Below are positions 16,453 to 24,462 of a DNA stretch of 33,237 nt, piece by piece. Within the stretch, counting starts at the first letter, position 1. Each line of letters opens with the position of its first letter. The position numbers were made by a program, and so were the translations under genes. Under the pieces are notes generated by a model. That model was not told where the DNA came from. It was given only the letters and a program-made list of their open reading frames with translations, and ran no database searches. The stretch covers positions 107,262 to 140,498 of the forward strand of contig NZ_BMQT01000014.1 of the NCBI RefSeq assembly GCF_014648255.1, given 5' to 3'. This stretch comes from Nocardioides albus. Its GTDB lineage: Bacteria > Actinomycetota > Actinomycetes > Propionibacteriales > Nocardioidaceae.

Positions 16453-17121
16453 TCACTCGAGACCGAGATGTTGCTTCAAGGTGCGCTTCGGGGGACGCGG
16501 TCCCCGGCGCTTGACGGTCACATCACCCAGCACAGCGATGCCGCGCACCCGCACCACCGGAGAGTCCGCGGCGAGCGCCTCAGGCACCTTCGCCGACGGC
16601 TCGTTGAACTCCCCGAGGATGCCGTTGCCCTCGACGATCACGTGCACGTTCGGCGGCACGGTGACCTTCACGCTGCCCAGGACCGAGGTCGCGCTGATGA
16701 CCACCTCGCGCGCGGAGTAGTGCGCCTCGCGCAGGTCGATGTTGGCATCTCCCAGCACCGCGGTGACCGAGAGATGCTGGGGAACCACCCACACGCCCTT
16801 GCGCTCGACATTGCTGAGGAACGCGCTGGCGCTGTCGGACTCGTCGCCTTGGCCGTAGACGACCGGGACCGCTGCGCCGCCGGGCGCCGCGGGTGCCACC
16901 GGCGGCTGCCCTGCGACCGGGAGGTCCTGCGTGATCGGCTCCAGATCGGCGTACGTCTTGGCCTTGTAGGTCTCCTCGATCCGTTCCTCGAGCTCCTCGA
17001 TGTCCAGCCTGCCCTCGCCGGCGGCCTCGCGCAGGATGTCGGCCACCGCATGACGGTCGGCGTCGCTGACGCGCAGGTCGGCTCGTCGAGGCTGGCCGGG
17101 GTGCGGTTCAGGGAGTCCCAT
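16453..17121 (-). CDS. DUF1707 protein with LiaF-like C-terminal domain (paralogue)
   Basis: A 222-residue paralogue of the 15700-16395 protein. Residues 15-60 repeat the DUF1707 domain (LRVSDADRHAVADILREAAGEGRLDIEELEERIEETYKAKTYADLEPITQDLP) with high identity. The C-terminal half has the same repeated beta units, but as VLGDANIDLREAHY, VLGSVKVTVPPNVHVIVEGNGILGEF and GIAVLGDVTVKRRG. The tail is basic rather than histidine-rich. ATG 17121 was preferred to ATG 17127 because the TAGCAT hexamer at 17135-17130 lies 8 nt from it. The two genes look like a tandem duplication whose copies each keep a promoter. Confidence 0.84.
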   Translation of the reverse strand: MGLPEPHPGQPRRADLRVSDADRHAVADILREAAGEGRLDIEELEERIEETYKAKTYADLEPITQDLPVAGQPPVAPAAPGGAAVPVVYGQGDESDSASAFLSNVERKGVWVVPQHLSVTAVLGDANIDLREAHYSAREVVISATSVLGSVKVTVPPNVHVIVEGNGILGEFNEPSAKVPEALAADSPVVRVRGIAVLGDVTVKRRGPRPPKRTLKQHLGLE

Positions 17122-17197
17122 GATCATGAATGCTATCTGGGTGCGCGTCCCCCGTCTCTCAGGTTCAACCCTGAGACTTGGGCACTTACCAACTGGT

Positions 17198-17224
17198 GAG
17201 TACCCCAGAAATTAGTGGGTACTC
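17198..17224. promoter_or_regulatory. Inverted-repeat operator upstream of the oxidoreductase
   Basis: GAGTACCC (17198-17205) and GGGTACTC (17217-17224) are perfect 8-bp arms with an 11-nt spacer, 26 nt before the oxidoreductase ATG. A second imperfect copy (TTACCAACTGGTGA) abuts it on the left. GTACT-type inverted repeats are typical of HxlR/MarR-size dimer sites, but the regulator is not encoded here. Confidence 0.55.
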
Positions 17225-17249
17225 CCGCAATCCGGCCACGTCCTCCAGC

Positions 17250-18149
17250 ATGGATGACATGTCAGAAACCACCGGAAATTCAACCCTCTCGACCGACGTC
17301 AGCGTGCTCGGGCTCGGCGCGATGGGCAGCGCTCTCGCGGCCGCGTTGCTCGACGCCGGCCGCGCCGTGACCGTTTGGAACCGCACCGCTGGCCGTTCTA
17401 CGGAGCTGGTGGGCCGCGGCGCCGGCGCCGCGGACTCGGTCTCCGAGGCGGTGCTGGCGAGCCCCGTGATCATCGCCTGCCTCTTCGACCACGCCTCCGT
17501 CGAGAAGACCCTCGGCCCGGCCGCCGACGAGCTGCGCGGCCGCACCTTGGTCAACGTCACGACCACGACGCCGAACGAGGCCCGCGAGCTCGCGTCCTGG
17601 GCGGCCCAGCACGGCATCGTCTACCTCGACGGCGCCATCATGGCCGTGCCGTCGATGATCGGACCCCGCGCGGGCCAGATCTTCTACAGCGGCTCGCGGG
17701 CTGCGTACGACGCCCTCCTGCCGACCCTCGACGTCTGGGCCACGAGCGAGTTCCACGGCGAGGACGCCGGCCGGGCCTCGCTGGTGGACCTGGCGATGCT
17801 GTCAGGGATGTACCAGATGTTCACGGGCTTCTTCCACGGTGCCGCGATGGTCGCCACCATGGGGATGAGTGCGGCCGACTTCGCTGCTCGGCAGGCGCCG
17901 TTCCTCGCCGCCATGACCGAGGAGCTCGCCGGCTACGCGAAGGTCATCGACGGCGGCGACTACACCGTCGCGGGCCAGCAGAGCCTGGAGTTCTCCGACC
18001 TCTCCCACATCGTGCGCGCCAGCGAGGAGGAGGGCGTCGATCCCGCTCCGATCGCCGCCGTCCAGGCGCTGATCAGCAGACAGATCGAGGCGGGGTACGG
18101 CGCGGAGGGACTCCCCAGGGTCGTCGAGAGCCTGCGCGGCGAGGGGTAG
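17250..18149 (+). CDS. Imine-reductase-like NAD(P)-dependent oxidoreductase
   Basis: A 299-residue protein of the beta-hydroxyacid dehydrogenase/6PGDH fold. The Rossmann motif is VLGLGAMGSALAAALLDAGRAVTVWNRT, with NRT after the second strand typical of NADPH binding. The helical C-terminal half carries YLDGAIMAVPSMIG, FYSGSRAAYDALLPTLDVWA and LAMLSGMYQMFTGFFHGAAM, close to the imine reductase (IRED) group, which reduces cyclic imines. The substrate is not determinable. The ATG at 17250 (or 17259) was chosen because a frame-open extension to 17178 would run through the inverted-repeat operator. It converges on thiC across a strong terminator. Confidence 0.86.
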   Translation: MDDMSETTGNSTLSTDVSVLGLGAMGSALAAALLDAGRAVTVWNRTAGRSTELVGRGAGAADSVSEAVLASPVIIACLFDHASVEKTLGPAADELRGRTLVNVTTTTPNEARELASWAAQHGIVYLDGAIMAVPSMIGPRAGQIFYSGSRAAYDALLPTLDVWATSEFHGEDAGRASLVDLAMLSGMYQMFTGFFHGAAMVATMGMSAADFAARQAPFLAAMTEELAGYAKVIDGGDYTVAGQQSLEFSDLSHIVRASEEEGVDPAPIAAVQALISRQIEAGYGAEGLPRVVESLRGEG

Positions 18150-18155
18150 CCGTCC

Positions 18156-18194
18156 CGACAGTGCCCTGGCCGCAGGCGGGCCAGGGCACTGTCG
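18156..18194. terminator. Bidirectional terminator between oxidoreductase gene and thiC
   Basis: A perfect 16-bp stem, CGACAGTGCCCTGGCC (18156-18171) against 18179-18194, closes a 7-nt loop in a 52-nt gap between convergent genes. Confidence 0.8.
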
Positions 18195-18201
18195 AGCCTG
18201 G

Positions 18202-19905
<1,704 letters not shown>

Positions 19906-19914
19906 GCGGTCTCC

Positions 19915-20766
19915 TCAGGTGTTCAGGTGGGCGATCGGTCCTCGACCGCGGCCGAGGGTCCAGTGCTGGCTTCTGGTGAGCTGTCGGGTGACGTACGCGG
20001 CGGCCTGCTCCGCCGCTTCGCGCAGTGGGACGCCGTGGGCGAGGTGGGCAGCCAGGGCCGAGCCGTAGGTGCAGCCGGTGCCGTGGTCGTTGCTCGTGGG
20101 GACGGCGGGGTGGGTGAGCGGGATCGGCGGCTGTCCCGGCTCGGCGAGCCAGTCCGTGCATGTCCCGGTCGCCTCCGGGTCGCCGCCGGTGACGATCACG
20201 GCCGCCCCGCCGGCCGCCCCGCTGGCGGCTCCGGCGGCTCGACCAGCGAGGGCGGTGGCAAGCTCATCGGCGAGTTCTCGCGGCGTCCCGTCGTGGCCGA
20301 GCAGAGCTCGGGCCTCGTCGAGGTTGGGGGTGACGACGGTGGCGAGGGGAAGCAGGTGATCGAGGTAGGCGCTACGTACGTCCTCTCCGCCAAGCACCGC
20401 CCCAGAGGTGGCGACAAGAACAGGATCAACGACAACCGCGGGTTGTGAAGCTGAGAGTGGGCTATAGGTCACTCTCAGCTTCACAACCCGCTGCGCGACT
20501 GCCTCTACGGCTGCCGCCGTTCCGAGCATCCCGGTCTTGATCGCGGCAATGGGCAGGTCGTCGAGCACCGCCTCGAGCTGAGCCTCGATGGTCGCGTGCG
20601 GAACGGGGTGAATGTCGCTGACCCCGGTCGTGTCCTGGGCGGTGACCGCGGTGATCACGCAGGCTCCGTGGACCCCGAGCGCGGCGAACGTCGCCAGATC
20701 GGCTGCCGTGCCGGCCGCTCCCCCGGAGTCGGTGCCCGCGATGGTGAGCGCGACCGGCGGGTTCAC
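19915..20766 (-). CDS. thiD: Hydroxymethylpyrimidine/phosphomethylpyrimidine kinase
   Basis: A 283-residue ThiD, which phosphorylates HMP and HMP-phosphate. Family features are ALTIAGTDSGGAAGTAADLATFAALGVHGACVITAVTAQDT near the start, IKTGMLGTAAAVEAVAQ, VVVDPVLVATSGA and NDHGTGCTYGSALAAHLAHG, where DHGTGC is the anion-hole motif. GTG at 20766 overlaps the upstream stop as GTGA, so an open extension to 21096 was rejected. Two stretches are not family-like and coincide with repeats: VVKLRVTYSPLSASQPA before VVVDP, encoded by a perfect hairpin, and the Ala/Gly-rich AGRAAGAASGAAGGAA, which holds a REP segment. The frame is intact. Confidence 0.94.
   Translation of the reverse strand: MNPPVALTIAGTDSGGAAGTAADLATFAALGVHGACVITAVTAQDTTGVSDIHPVPHATIEAQLEAVLDDLPIAAIKTGMLGTAAAVEAVAQRVVKLRVTYSPLSASQPAVVVDPVLVATSGAVLGGEDVRSAYLDHLLPLATVVTPNLDEARALLGHDGTPRELADELATALAGRAAGAASGAAGGAAVIVTGGDPEATGTCTDWLAEPGQPPIPLTHPAVPTSNDHGTGCTYGSALAAHLAHGVPLREAAEQAAAYVTRQLTRSQHWTLGRGRGPIAHLNT
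20225..20251. repeat. REP segment inside thiD, 27 nt identical to 5415-5441
   Basis: The reverse complement of these 27 bases is identical to the left edge of the intergenic element at 5415-5441 (it includes CTGGTCGAGCCGCCGGAGCC). It encodes part of an Ala/Gly-rich insertion in ThiD. Confidence 0.75.
20438..20491. repeat. Perfect 22-bp-stem palindrome inside thiD
   Basis: The arms 20438-20459 and 20470-20491 are exact reverse complements (core GTTGTGAAGCTGAGAGTG) around a 10-nt loop. It encodes most of the non-conserved VVKLRVTYSPLSASQPA segment of ThiD. The AT-richer composition differs from the surrounding gene. Confidence 0.9.
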
Positions 20767-21413
20767 GCGGTCACCTCCGGCCTCGTCGCGGTGGCGAGGG
20801 CGGCCAGCAGGCCACGTACGACCTCGGCGGGATCTTCGGCCCGCATCACCGCACCCATCACGGCGACACCGTGGGCGCCGGCCGCCACCGCCTCGGCGGC
20901 GTTGTCGGGGGTGATCCCCCCGAGGGCGTACGTCGGCAGCGGCAGGTCCCCGAACGCAGCCGGCCCTAGCGGCGGCCCGTAGCCGGGCTTCGACTCGGTC
21001 AACGCGTACGGGCTGAGCATCGCGTAGTCGAACCCGTCCCCGGCCGCCTGAGCGACCTGGGCACGGGTGTGGCAGCTGCGACCGCGGGTGTAACACGCTG
21101 TTACACCATCTTCTCGCCCGTTATAACGACCGGATAGACCCACGAACGACGTGTTACCCCCATCGGAGGGGAGCTGCACACCAGCCGCACCCGGCAGCGG
21201 GGCGTGCGCGGCGATGACCACCAGGCCTAGATCTGCGGCGGCCTGCGCCAGTCGCGCTCGCTGCTCCACCGGCTCATCGAGCTCGCGGAGCACCACATGG
21301 GTCAGGCCGGCCTCCGCGCACTCGGTCAGGGTCGCGAGCAGACCGCGGCCGAGGCGGAGCTGGGAGCGGTCGGTGAGGACCAGGAGGCGCGGGAGATCTT
21401 CTGCGTGAGTCAT
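20763..21413 (-). CDS. ThiE/TenI-family protein, second paralogue
   Basis: A 216-residue TIM-barrel protein of the ThiE/TenI family. It has LLVLTDRSQL, the GRSCHT strand-loop, DYAMLSPYALTESKPGYGPPLG and the phosphate-loop YALGGITPDNAAEAVAAGAHGVAVMGAVMRA. It lacks the LREK lysine and the DDR/NDR motif that ThiE uses for pyrophosphate, both of which the other paralogue (23477-24088) has. A TenI-like role (thiazole tautomerase acting after ThiG) is therefore plausible. Residues 87-110 (NTSFVGLSGRYNGREDGVTACYTR) break the normal short link between GVQLP and GRSCHT, and are encoded by a 76-bp inverted-repeat element. It overlaps thiG and thiD by 4 nt each. Confidence 0.85.
   Translation of the reverse strand: MTHAEDLPRLLVLTDRSQLRLGRGLLATLTECAEAGLTHVVLRELDEPVEQRARLAQAAADLGLVVIAAHAPLPGAAGVQLPSDGGNTSFVGLSGRYNGREDGVTACYTRGRSCHTRAQVAQAAGDGFDYAMLSPYALTESKPGYGPPLGPAAFGDLPLPTYALGGITPDNAAEAVAAGAHGVAVMGAVMRAEDPAEVVRGLLAALATATRPEVTA
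21086..21161. repeat. 76-bp inverted-repeat element inside the ThiE/TenI-like gene
   Basis: The element is bounded by imperfect 12-bp inverted ends, GGGTGTAACACG (21086-21097) and CGTGTTACCCCC (21150-21161), 11 of 12 matching. Inside are GTGTAAC/GTTACAC with a 5-nt loop (21088-21106) and the palindrome CGTTATAACG (21119-21128). It is clearly AT-richer than the gene around it and keeps the reading frame. Confidence 0.8.
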
Positions 21414-22177
21414 GCGATCCTCCCCGCCATCGGCGAGGAGGCGCGGGCGACGGCCTGGCGCGGGATCCTCCCTGCGCCGCGGGCGGCGTGGCCGGCCTCG
21501 ACCGCCAACCGCAGCGCCCGGGCCATCGCGACCGGGTCGTCAGCACGTGTGACTGCTGTGGCGGCCAAGACGGCGGAGCAGCCCAGCTCCATCGCCAGGG
21601 CCGCGTCCGAGGCGGTCCCGACTCCGGCGTCGAGCACGACCGGCACGTCGACCGCGGCCACGACGGCCTCGATGGCGTGCGGGTTGAGGATGCCCAGCCC
21701 CGACCCGATCGGCGAGCCGAGCGGCATCACCGCCGCACAGCCGGCGTCCGCGAGCCGCCGGGCGAGGACGGGGTCGTCGGTCGTATACGGAAGGACCGTG
21801 AAGCCCTTGCGCACCAGCTGCTCGGCGGCCTCGACGAGCTCGACGGCGTCGGGCATCAGCGAGGTCTCGTCGCCGATCACCTCCAGCTTCACCCAGTCGG
21901 TCTCCAGCGCCTCGCGGGCGAGCTCGGCGGTCAGCACCGCTTCACGTGCCGAGAGGCAGCCGGCGGTGTTGGGCAGGATCGGCACCTTCGCGGCGCGGAG
22001 CGTCTCGAGCAGCCCGCCGGCCGCCGTCGAGGACGTACGCCGCATCGACACCGTCACCAGACCCGGCTCGGCCGCGTCGATGACGGCAGGGAGCAGAGCC
22101 AGGTGCGGCAGGCCACCGGTGCCGAGGAAGAGCCGTGACGACAGGTCGCGCCCAGCGATCTTCAACGTTCTGCTCAT
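21410..22177 (-). CDS. thiG: Thiazole synthase
   Basis: A 255-residue ThiG, which joins deoxyxylulose 5-phosphate, dehydroglycine and ThiS thiocarboxylate into thiazole phosphate. Family features are SRLFLGTGGLPHLALLPAVIDAAEPGLVTVSMRR, ILPNTAGCLSAREAVLTAELAREALETDWVKLEVIGDETSLMPD, where the lysine of VKLEVIGD forms the substrate imine, and AAVMPLGSPIGSGLGILNP with VPVVLDAGVGTASDAALAMELGC for phosphate binding. ATG 22177 overlaps the thiS stop (ATGA), so longer open frames were rejected. The C-terminal 15 residues are variable. Confidence 0.96.
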   Translation of the reverse strand: MSRTLKIAGRDLSSRLFLGTGGLPHLALLPAVIDAAEPGLVTVSMRRTSSTAAGGLLETLRAAKVPILPNTAGCLSAREAVLTAELAREALETDWVKLEVIGDETSLMPDAVELVEAAEQLVRKGFTVLPYTTDDPVLARRLADAGCAAVMPLGSPIGSGLGILNPHAIEAVVAAVDVPVVLDAGVGTASDAALAMELGCSAVLAATAVTRADDPVAMARALRLAVEAGHAARGAGRIPRQAVARASSPMAGRIA

Positions 22178-22374
22178 CCGCCCTGCACCGCCGTCACGAT
22201 CTCGACGACATGACCGTCCTGGAGCTGCCATCGCGCCCAGTCGTCGCGTGGCACGATCTCCTCGTCCACGGCGACGGCGATGCCACTCGGCCGCCGATCG
22301 CCGATCCGGGCCTCGAGCAGGTCGGCAACGGTGCCGCTGACCTCCGTCGGCTCGCTGTTCACGGTGATCTTCAT
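22174..22374 (-). CDS. thiS: Sulfur carrier protein ThiS
   Basis: A 66-residue ubiquitin-like protein that carries sulfur as a C-terminal thiocarboxylate for ThiG. It starts MKITVNSEP, contains GIAVAVDEEIVPRDDWARWQLQDGHVVEIVTAVQGG, and ends in the required Gly-Gly. Both ends overlap neighbours by ATGA (thiO stop, thiG start). The adenylyltransferase ThiF that activates ThiS is not in the window and must be elsewhere or replaced by a MoeZ-type protein. Confidence 0.96.
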   Translation of the reverse strand: MKITVNSEPTEVSGTVADLLEARIGDRRPSGIAVAVDEEIVPRDDWARWQLQDGHVVEIVTAVQGG

Positions 22375-23477
22375 CCGTCCTCCTTCGTCCGGAACCGCCG
22401 CGGATCGACCGCGGGCTCCACTGATCCCGTCTCGATGTGATCGGCCACCAGCCGCGCGATGAGCGGCGCGAGCAGGATCCCGTTGCGAAAGGCGCCGGCG
22501 GCCAGGACGACCCCCGGCTCGTGGGTCGGGCCGATCAGCGGGAGGTTGTCGGCGGTGCCCGGCCGGTGCCGCGAGGTCACCTCGACCACGCTGGCCCGAT
22601 CGAGCGCCGGCACCACCCGGCGCGCGGAGTCGAGCAGCCGCCACACCCCTTCGACCGTCGGCAGCAGCGGGCCGTCGCGCTCCTCCGAGGTCGCTCCGAT
22701 GACGACCTCGTCGCTGTCGGTCCGCGGCACGACGTAGACCTGCTCGCCGTGCACCCACGCGCGCACCGTCCGCTCCACCGGCTCCTGCGTCCGCACCCGC
22801 ACCACGTCGCCGCGCACCGGGCGGATGAGGGAGGAGTACGGATCGGGCAGCTGCGCACCGGTCGCGATGACGGTCACCTCGCTGGTCGAGCCGGATTCGT
22901 GAGGAACGAACGAATCCGTGTCGAGACCAACACGGTCCCCTGCCTCGCTCGATGCGACCGTGTTGGTCTCGACACCGGCTTGCTGGCGCTCACCGGGCTC
23001 GACCAGCGTGGGCAACCGATCGATCAGCGCCGCGACGACCGCACGCGGGTCGACGGAGTGGTCCTCGGCGAGGAAGGCCCCACCGGCGACGCGACCGAGC
23101 CCCGGTTCGCGAGCGAGCAGCTCGCGACGTACGAGTCGTTCGTAAGAAACCCCGGCGAGATCGAGCACCGCGAGCTGTCGCTCGACCTGCTGGACGTCGC
23201 CGGCGTCGACCCCGACGAGCAGCGTCCCGCGGGTGTGCACAGGCACCCCCAGCCGGGCGGCGAAGTCGGGCCACAGTGCCAGCGACGACAGACAGAGCCG
23301 GGTCAGGTCCTCCTCGCCGTACCAGGCCTCGCCTGCCGGGCTGAGCATGCCGGCGGCGGCGTACGAGGCACCCGCCCCCGGAGAAGGATCGACCAGCTCG
23401 ACCTCGTGCCCACGACGGATCAGCTCGTCGGCGACGGAAAGCCCGACGATCCCGGCACCGAGGATCCGCACCCGCAT
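22371..23477 (-). CDS. thiO: Glycine oxidase ThiO
   Basis: A 368-residue FAD-dependent oxidase that makes dehydroglycine for ThiG. The dinucleotide motif is RILGAGIVGLSVADELIRRGHEVELVD at the N-terminus, followed by GASYAAAGMLSPAGEAWYG. The C-terminal half has VIATGAQL, VRGDVVRVRTQEP, VYVVPRTDSDEVVIGATSEE, GTADNLPLIGPT and VVLAAGAFRNGILLAPLIARLVADHIE, all typical. Residues about 157-199 (from VEPGERQQAGVETNT to HESGSTS) are encoded by a REP-like nested palindrome instead of the usual FAD/substrate-domain strands. The frame stays open. Start ATG 23477 shares its A with the thiE stop. Whether the enzyme remains active cannot be told. Confidence 0.92.
   Translation of the reverse strand: MRVRILGAGIVGLSVADELIRRGHEVELVDPSPGAGASYAAAGMLSPAGEAWYGEEDLTRLCLSSLALWPDFAARLGVPVHTRGTLLVGVDAGDVQQVERQLAVLDLAGVSYERLVRRELLAREPGLGRVAGGAFLAEDHSVDPRAVVAALIDRLPTLVEPGERQQAGVETNTVASSEAGDRVGLDTDSFVPHESGSTSEVTVIATGAQLPDPYSSLIRPVRGDVVRVRTQEPVERTVRAWVHGEQVYVVPRTDSDEVVIGATSEERDGPLLPTVEGVWRLLDSARRVVPALDRASVVEVTSRHRPGTADNLPLIGPTHEPGVVLAAGAFRNGILLAPLIARLVADHIETGSVEPAVDPRRFRTKEDG
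22881..23007. repeat. REP/BIME-like nested palindrome inside thiO
   Basis: The outer arms GCTGGTCGAGC (22881-22891) and GCTCGACCAGC (22997-23007) enclose CGGATTCGT/ACGAATCCG (22892-22900, 22910-22918) and a perfect 20-bp inner stem, GTGTCGAGACCAACACGGTC (22918-22937) against 22956-22975. The inner arms are identical to those of the intergenic element at 5420-5536. The element is wholly inside the thiO reading frame. Confidence 0.9.
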
Positions 23478-24088
23478 CAGCCGACCGCTTCCACGAGCTC
23501 CTTCGCGGCCTGGAGCGGATCGGGTTGTCGCCAGAGCCCGCCGATCACGGCGACCCCGTGGGCGCCGGCAGCGCATACGTCCCGCGCGGCCGCCGCCGAG
23601 ATGCCGCCGATCGCGATCAGCGGAAGAGCTCCCGCGGCAGCGGCCACCGCATCGACCCCCAGCGGGTCCGGCAGCCCGGCCTTGGACGAGGTCGCGAAGA
23701 CGGGCCCGAAGCCGGCGTAGTCCGCGCCCTCAGCCGCGGCCGCCTCGACCGCGGCCCTATCCCGGCAGGTCGCGCCGATGATCAGCCCCGGAGCGACCGC
23801 GTCGGCGATCCGCCGGGCCTCGTCCACCGGCAGGTCGGAGGCACCCAGATGGACGCCGTGCGCACCGGCAGCGAGCGCCACGTCGAGCCGGTCGTCGACG
23901 ACCACACAGGCGTCGTACGCCCCGACCTGCCCGATCACGGCTTCGCTCAGACCGAGCAGCTCACGAGTCGTCGCGGCCTTGTCGCGCACCTGGAAGCCGG
24001 CGACGCCGAGCTCCGCGAAGGCGGGCAAAAGCGCGAGATCGTCGCGCGAGGAGACGAGGCAGAAAATACGTGGAAGAGGCACAACCAA
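23477..24088 (-). CDS. thiE: Thiamine phosphate synthase
   Basis: A 203-residue ThiE, which joins HMP-pyrophosphate and thiazole phosphate into thiamine phosphate. Key residues are visible: VRDKAATTRELL (the family LREK lysine), VVVDDRLDVALAAGAHGVHLGASDLPVDEAR, DYAGFGPVFATSSKAGLPDPLG and IAIGGISAAAARDVCAAGAHGVAVIGG. The start is an uncommon TTG at 24088, only about 2 nt past the riboswitch 3' end, with GAAGGAAG of the riboswitch serving as the ribosome site. It is the first gene of the operon and overlaps thiO by 1 nt (TGATG). Confidence 0.93.
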   Translation of the reverse strand: MVVPLPRIFCLVSSRDDLALLPAFAELGVAGFQVRDKAATTRELLGLSEAVIGQVGAYDACVVVDDRLDVALAAGAHGVHLGASDLPVDEARRIADAVAPGLIIGATCRDRAAVEAAAAEGADYAGFGPVFATSSKAGLPDPLGVDAVAAAAGALPLIAIGGISAAAARDVCAAGAHGVAVIGGLWRQPDPLQAAKELVEAVG

Positions 24089-24090
24089 TC

Positions 24091-24173
24091 ACTTCCTTCG
24101 CCGGCATGATCCGGATCAGGTGTAACGGTCGGAGCGGCTCCAGCTCCCTCTCAGCCCGCTGCCGCGGACTCCC
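24091..24173 (-). promoter_or_regulatory. TPP (THI-box) riboswitch
   Basis: Read on the minus strand, the sequence has the conserved CGGGAGTCCG start, CTGAGAG (P3 loop region), an ACCTGATCCGG stretch, and GATCATGCCGGCGAAGGAAG, the classic THI-box 3' end. The GAAGGAAG end overlaps the ribosome site of thiE (TTG at 24088), so control is probably at translation initiation: bound TPP hides the site and shuts the operon. Confidence 0.95.
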
Positions 24174-24188
24174 GTGTGGACGTCTCCG

Positions 24189-24194
24189 ACCATA
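24189..24194 (-). promoter_or_regulatory. Candidate -10 box of the thi operon
   Basis: TATGGT on the minus strand lies about 15 nt before the riboswitch start, giving a likely transcription start near 24182. A -35 is not evident. Confidence 0.35.
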
Positions 24195-24462
24195 GCGCGC
24201 ACCACCGAGAACCCCCAGCCCTGGGCCCACCCAGCGGGATACCTCTGGTAGGTCGAGATCCGCGGCGCTTCGCCCGTCGCCCCTGACCCCCGCGACGAGC
24301 CAATCGTGCCGATCGACGATCACAGTGCGCGAGGGTCTAGCGCCGCGATGTGACGTGCCCTACAGTCTTCCTGAGCGATTGATTCTGCCGATACAAGCGT
24401 TGATTCGATCATAAACGATCACTCAGGCCGTGTCGGCCCGACCTCGACCTCGGAGCGAAGAC
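24195..24462. promoter_or_regulatory. Intergenic region upstream of the GH109 gene, with direct repeats
   Basis: No gene is supportable here. The right-hand part is AT-richer. TTGATTC occurs at 24379-24385 and again at 24400-24406, exactly 21 bp apart (two helical turns), and TGAGCGAT (near 24372) faces ATCACTCA (near 24417). TACAGT (24361-24366) is a possible -10. The layout fits a repressor site controlling the GH109 gene. Confidence 0.4.

Noticed and set aside
20767..21096. N-terminal extension of ThiD
   Set aside because: It is a shadow of the ThiE/TenI-like gene; the GTGA overlap at 20763-20766 gives the natural start.
22881..23007. thiO as a pseudogene broken by the repeat
   Set aside because: The frame is uninterrupted and the motifs on both sides are intact, so it is kept as a gene with an insertion; activity remains unknown.
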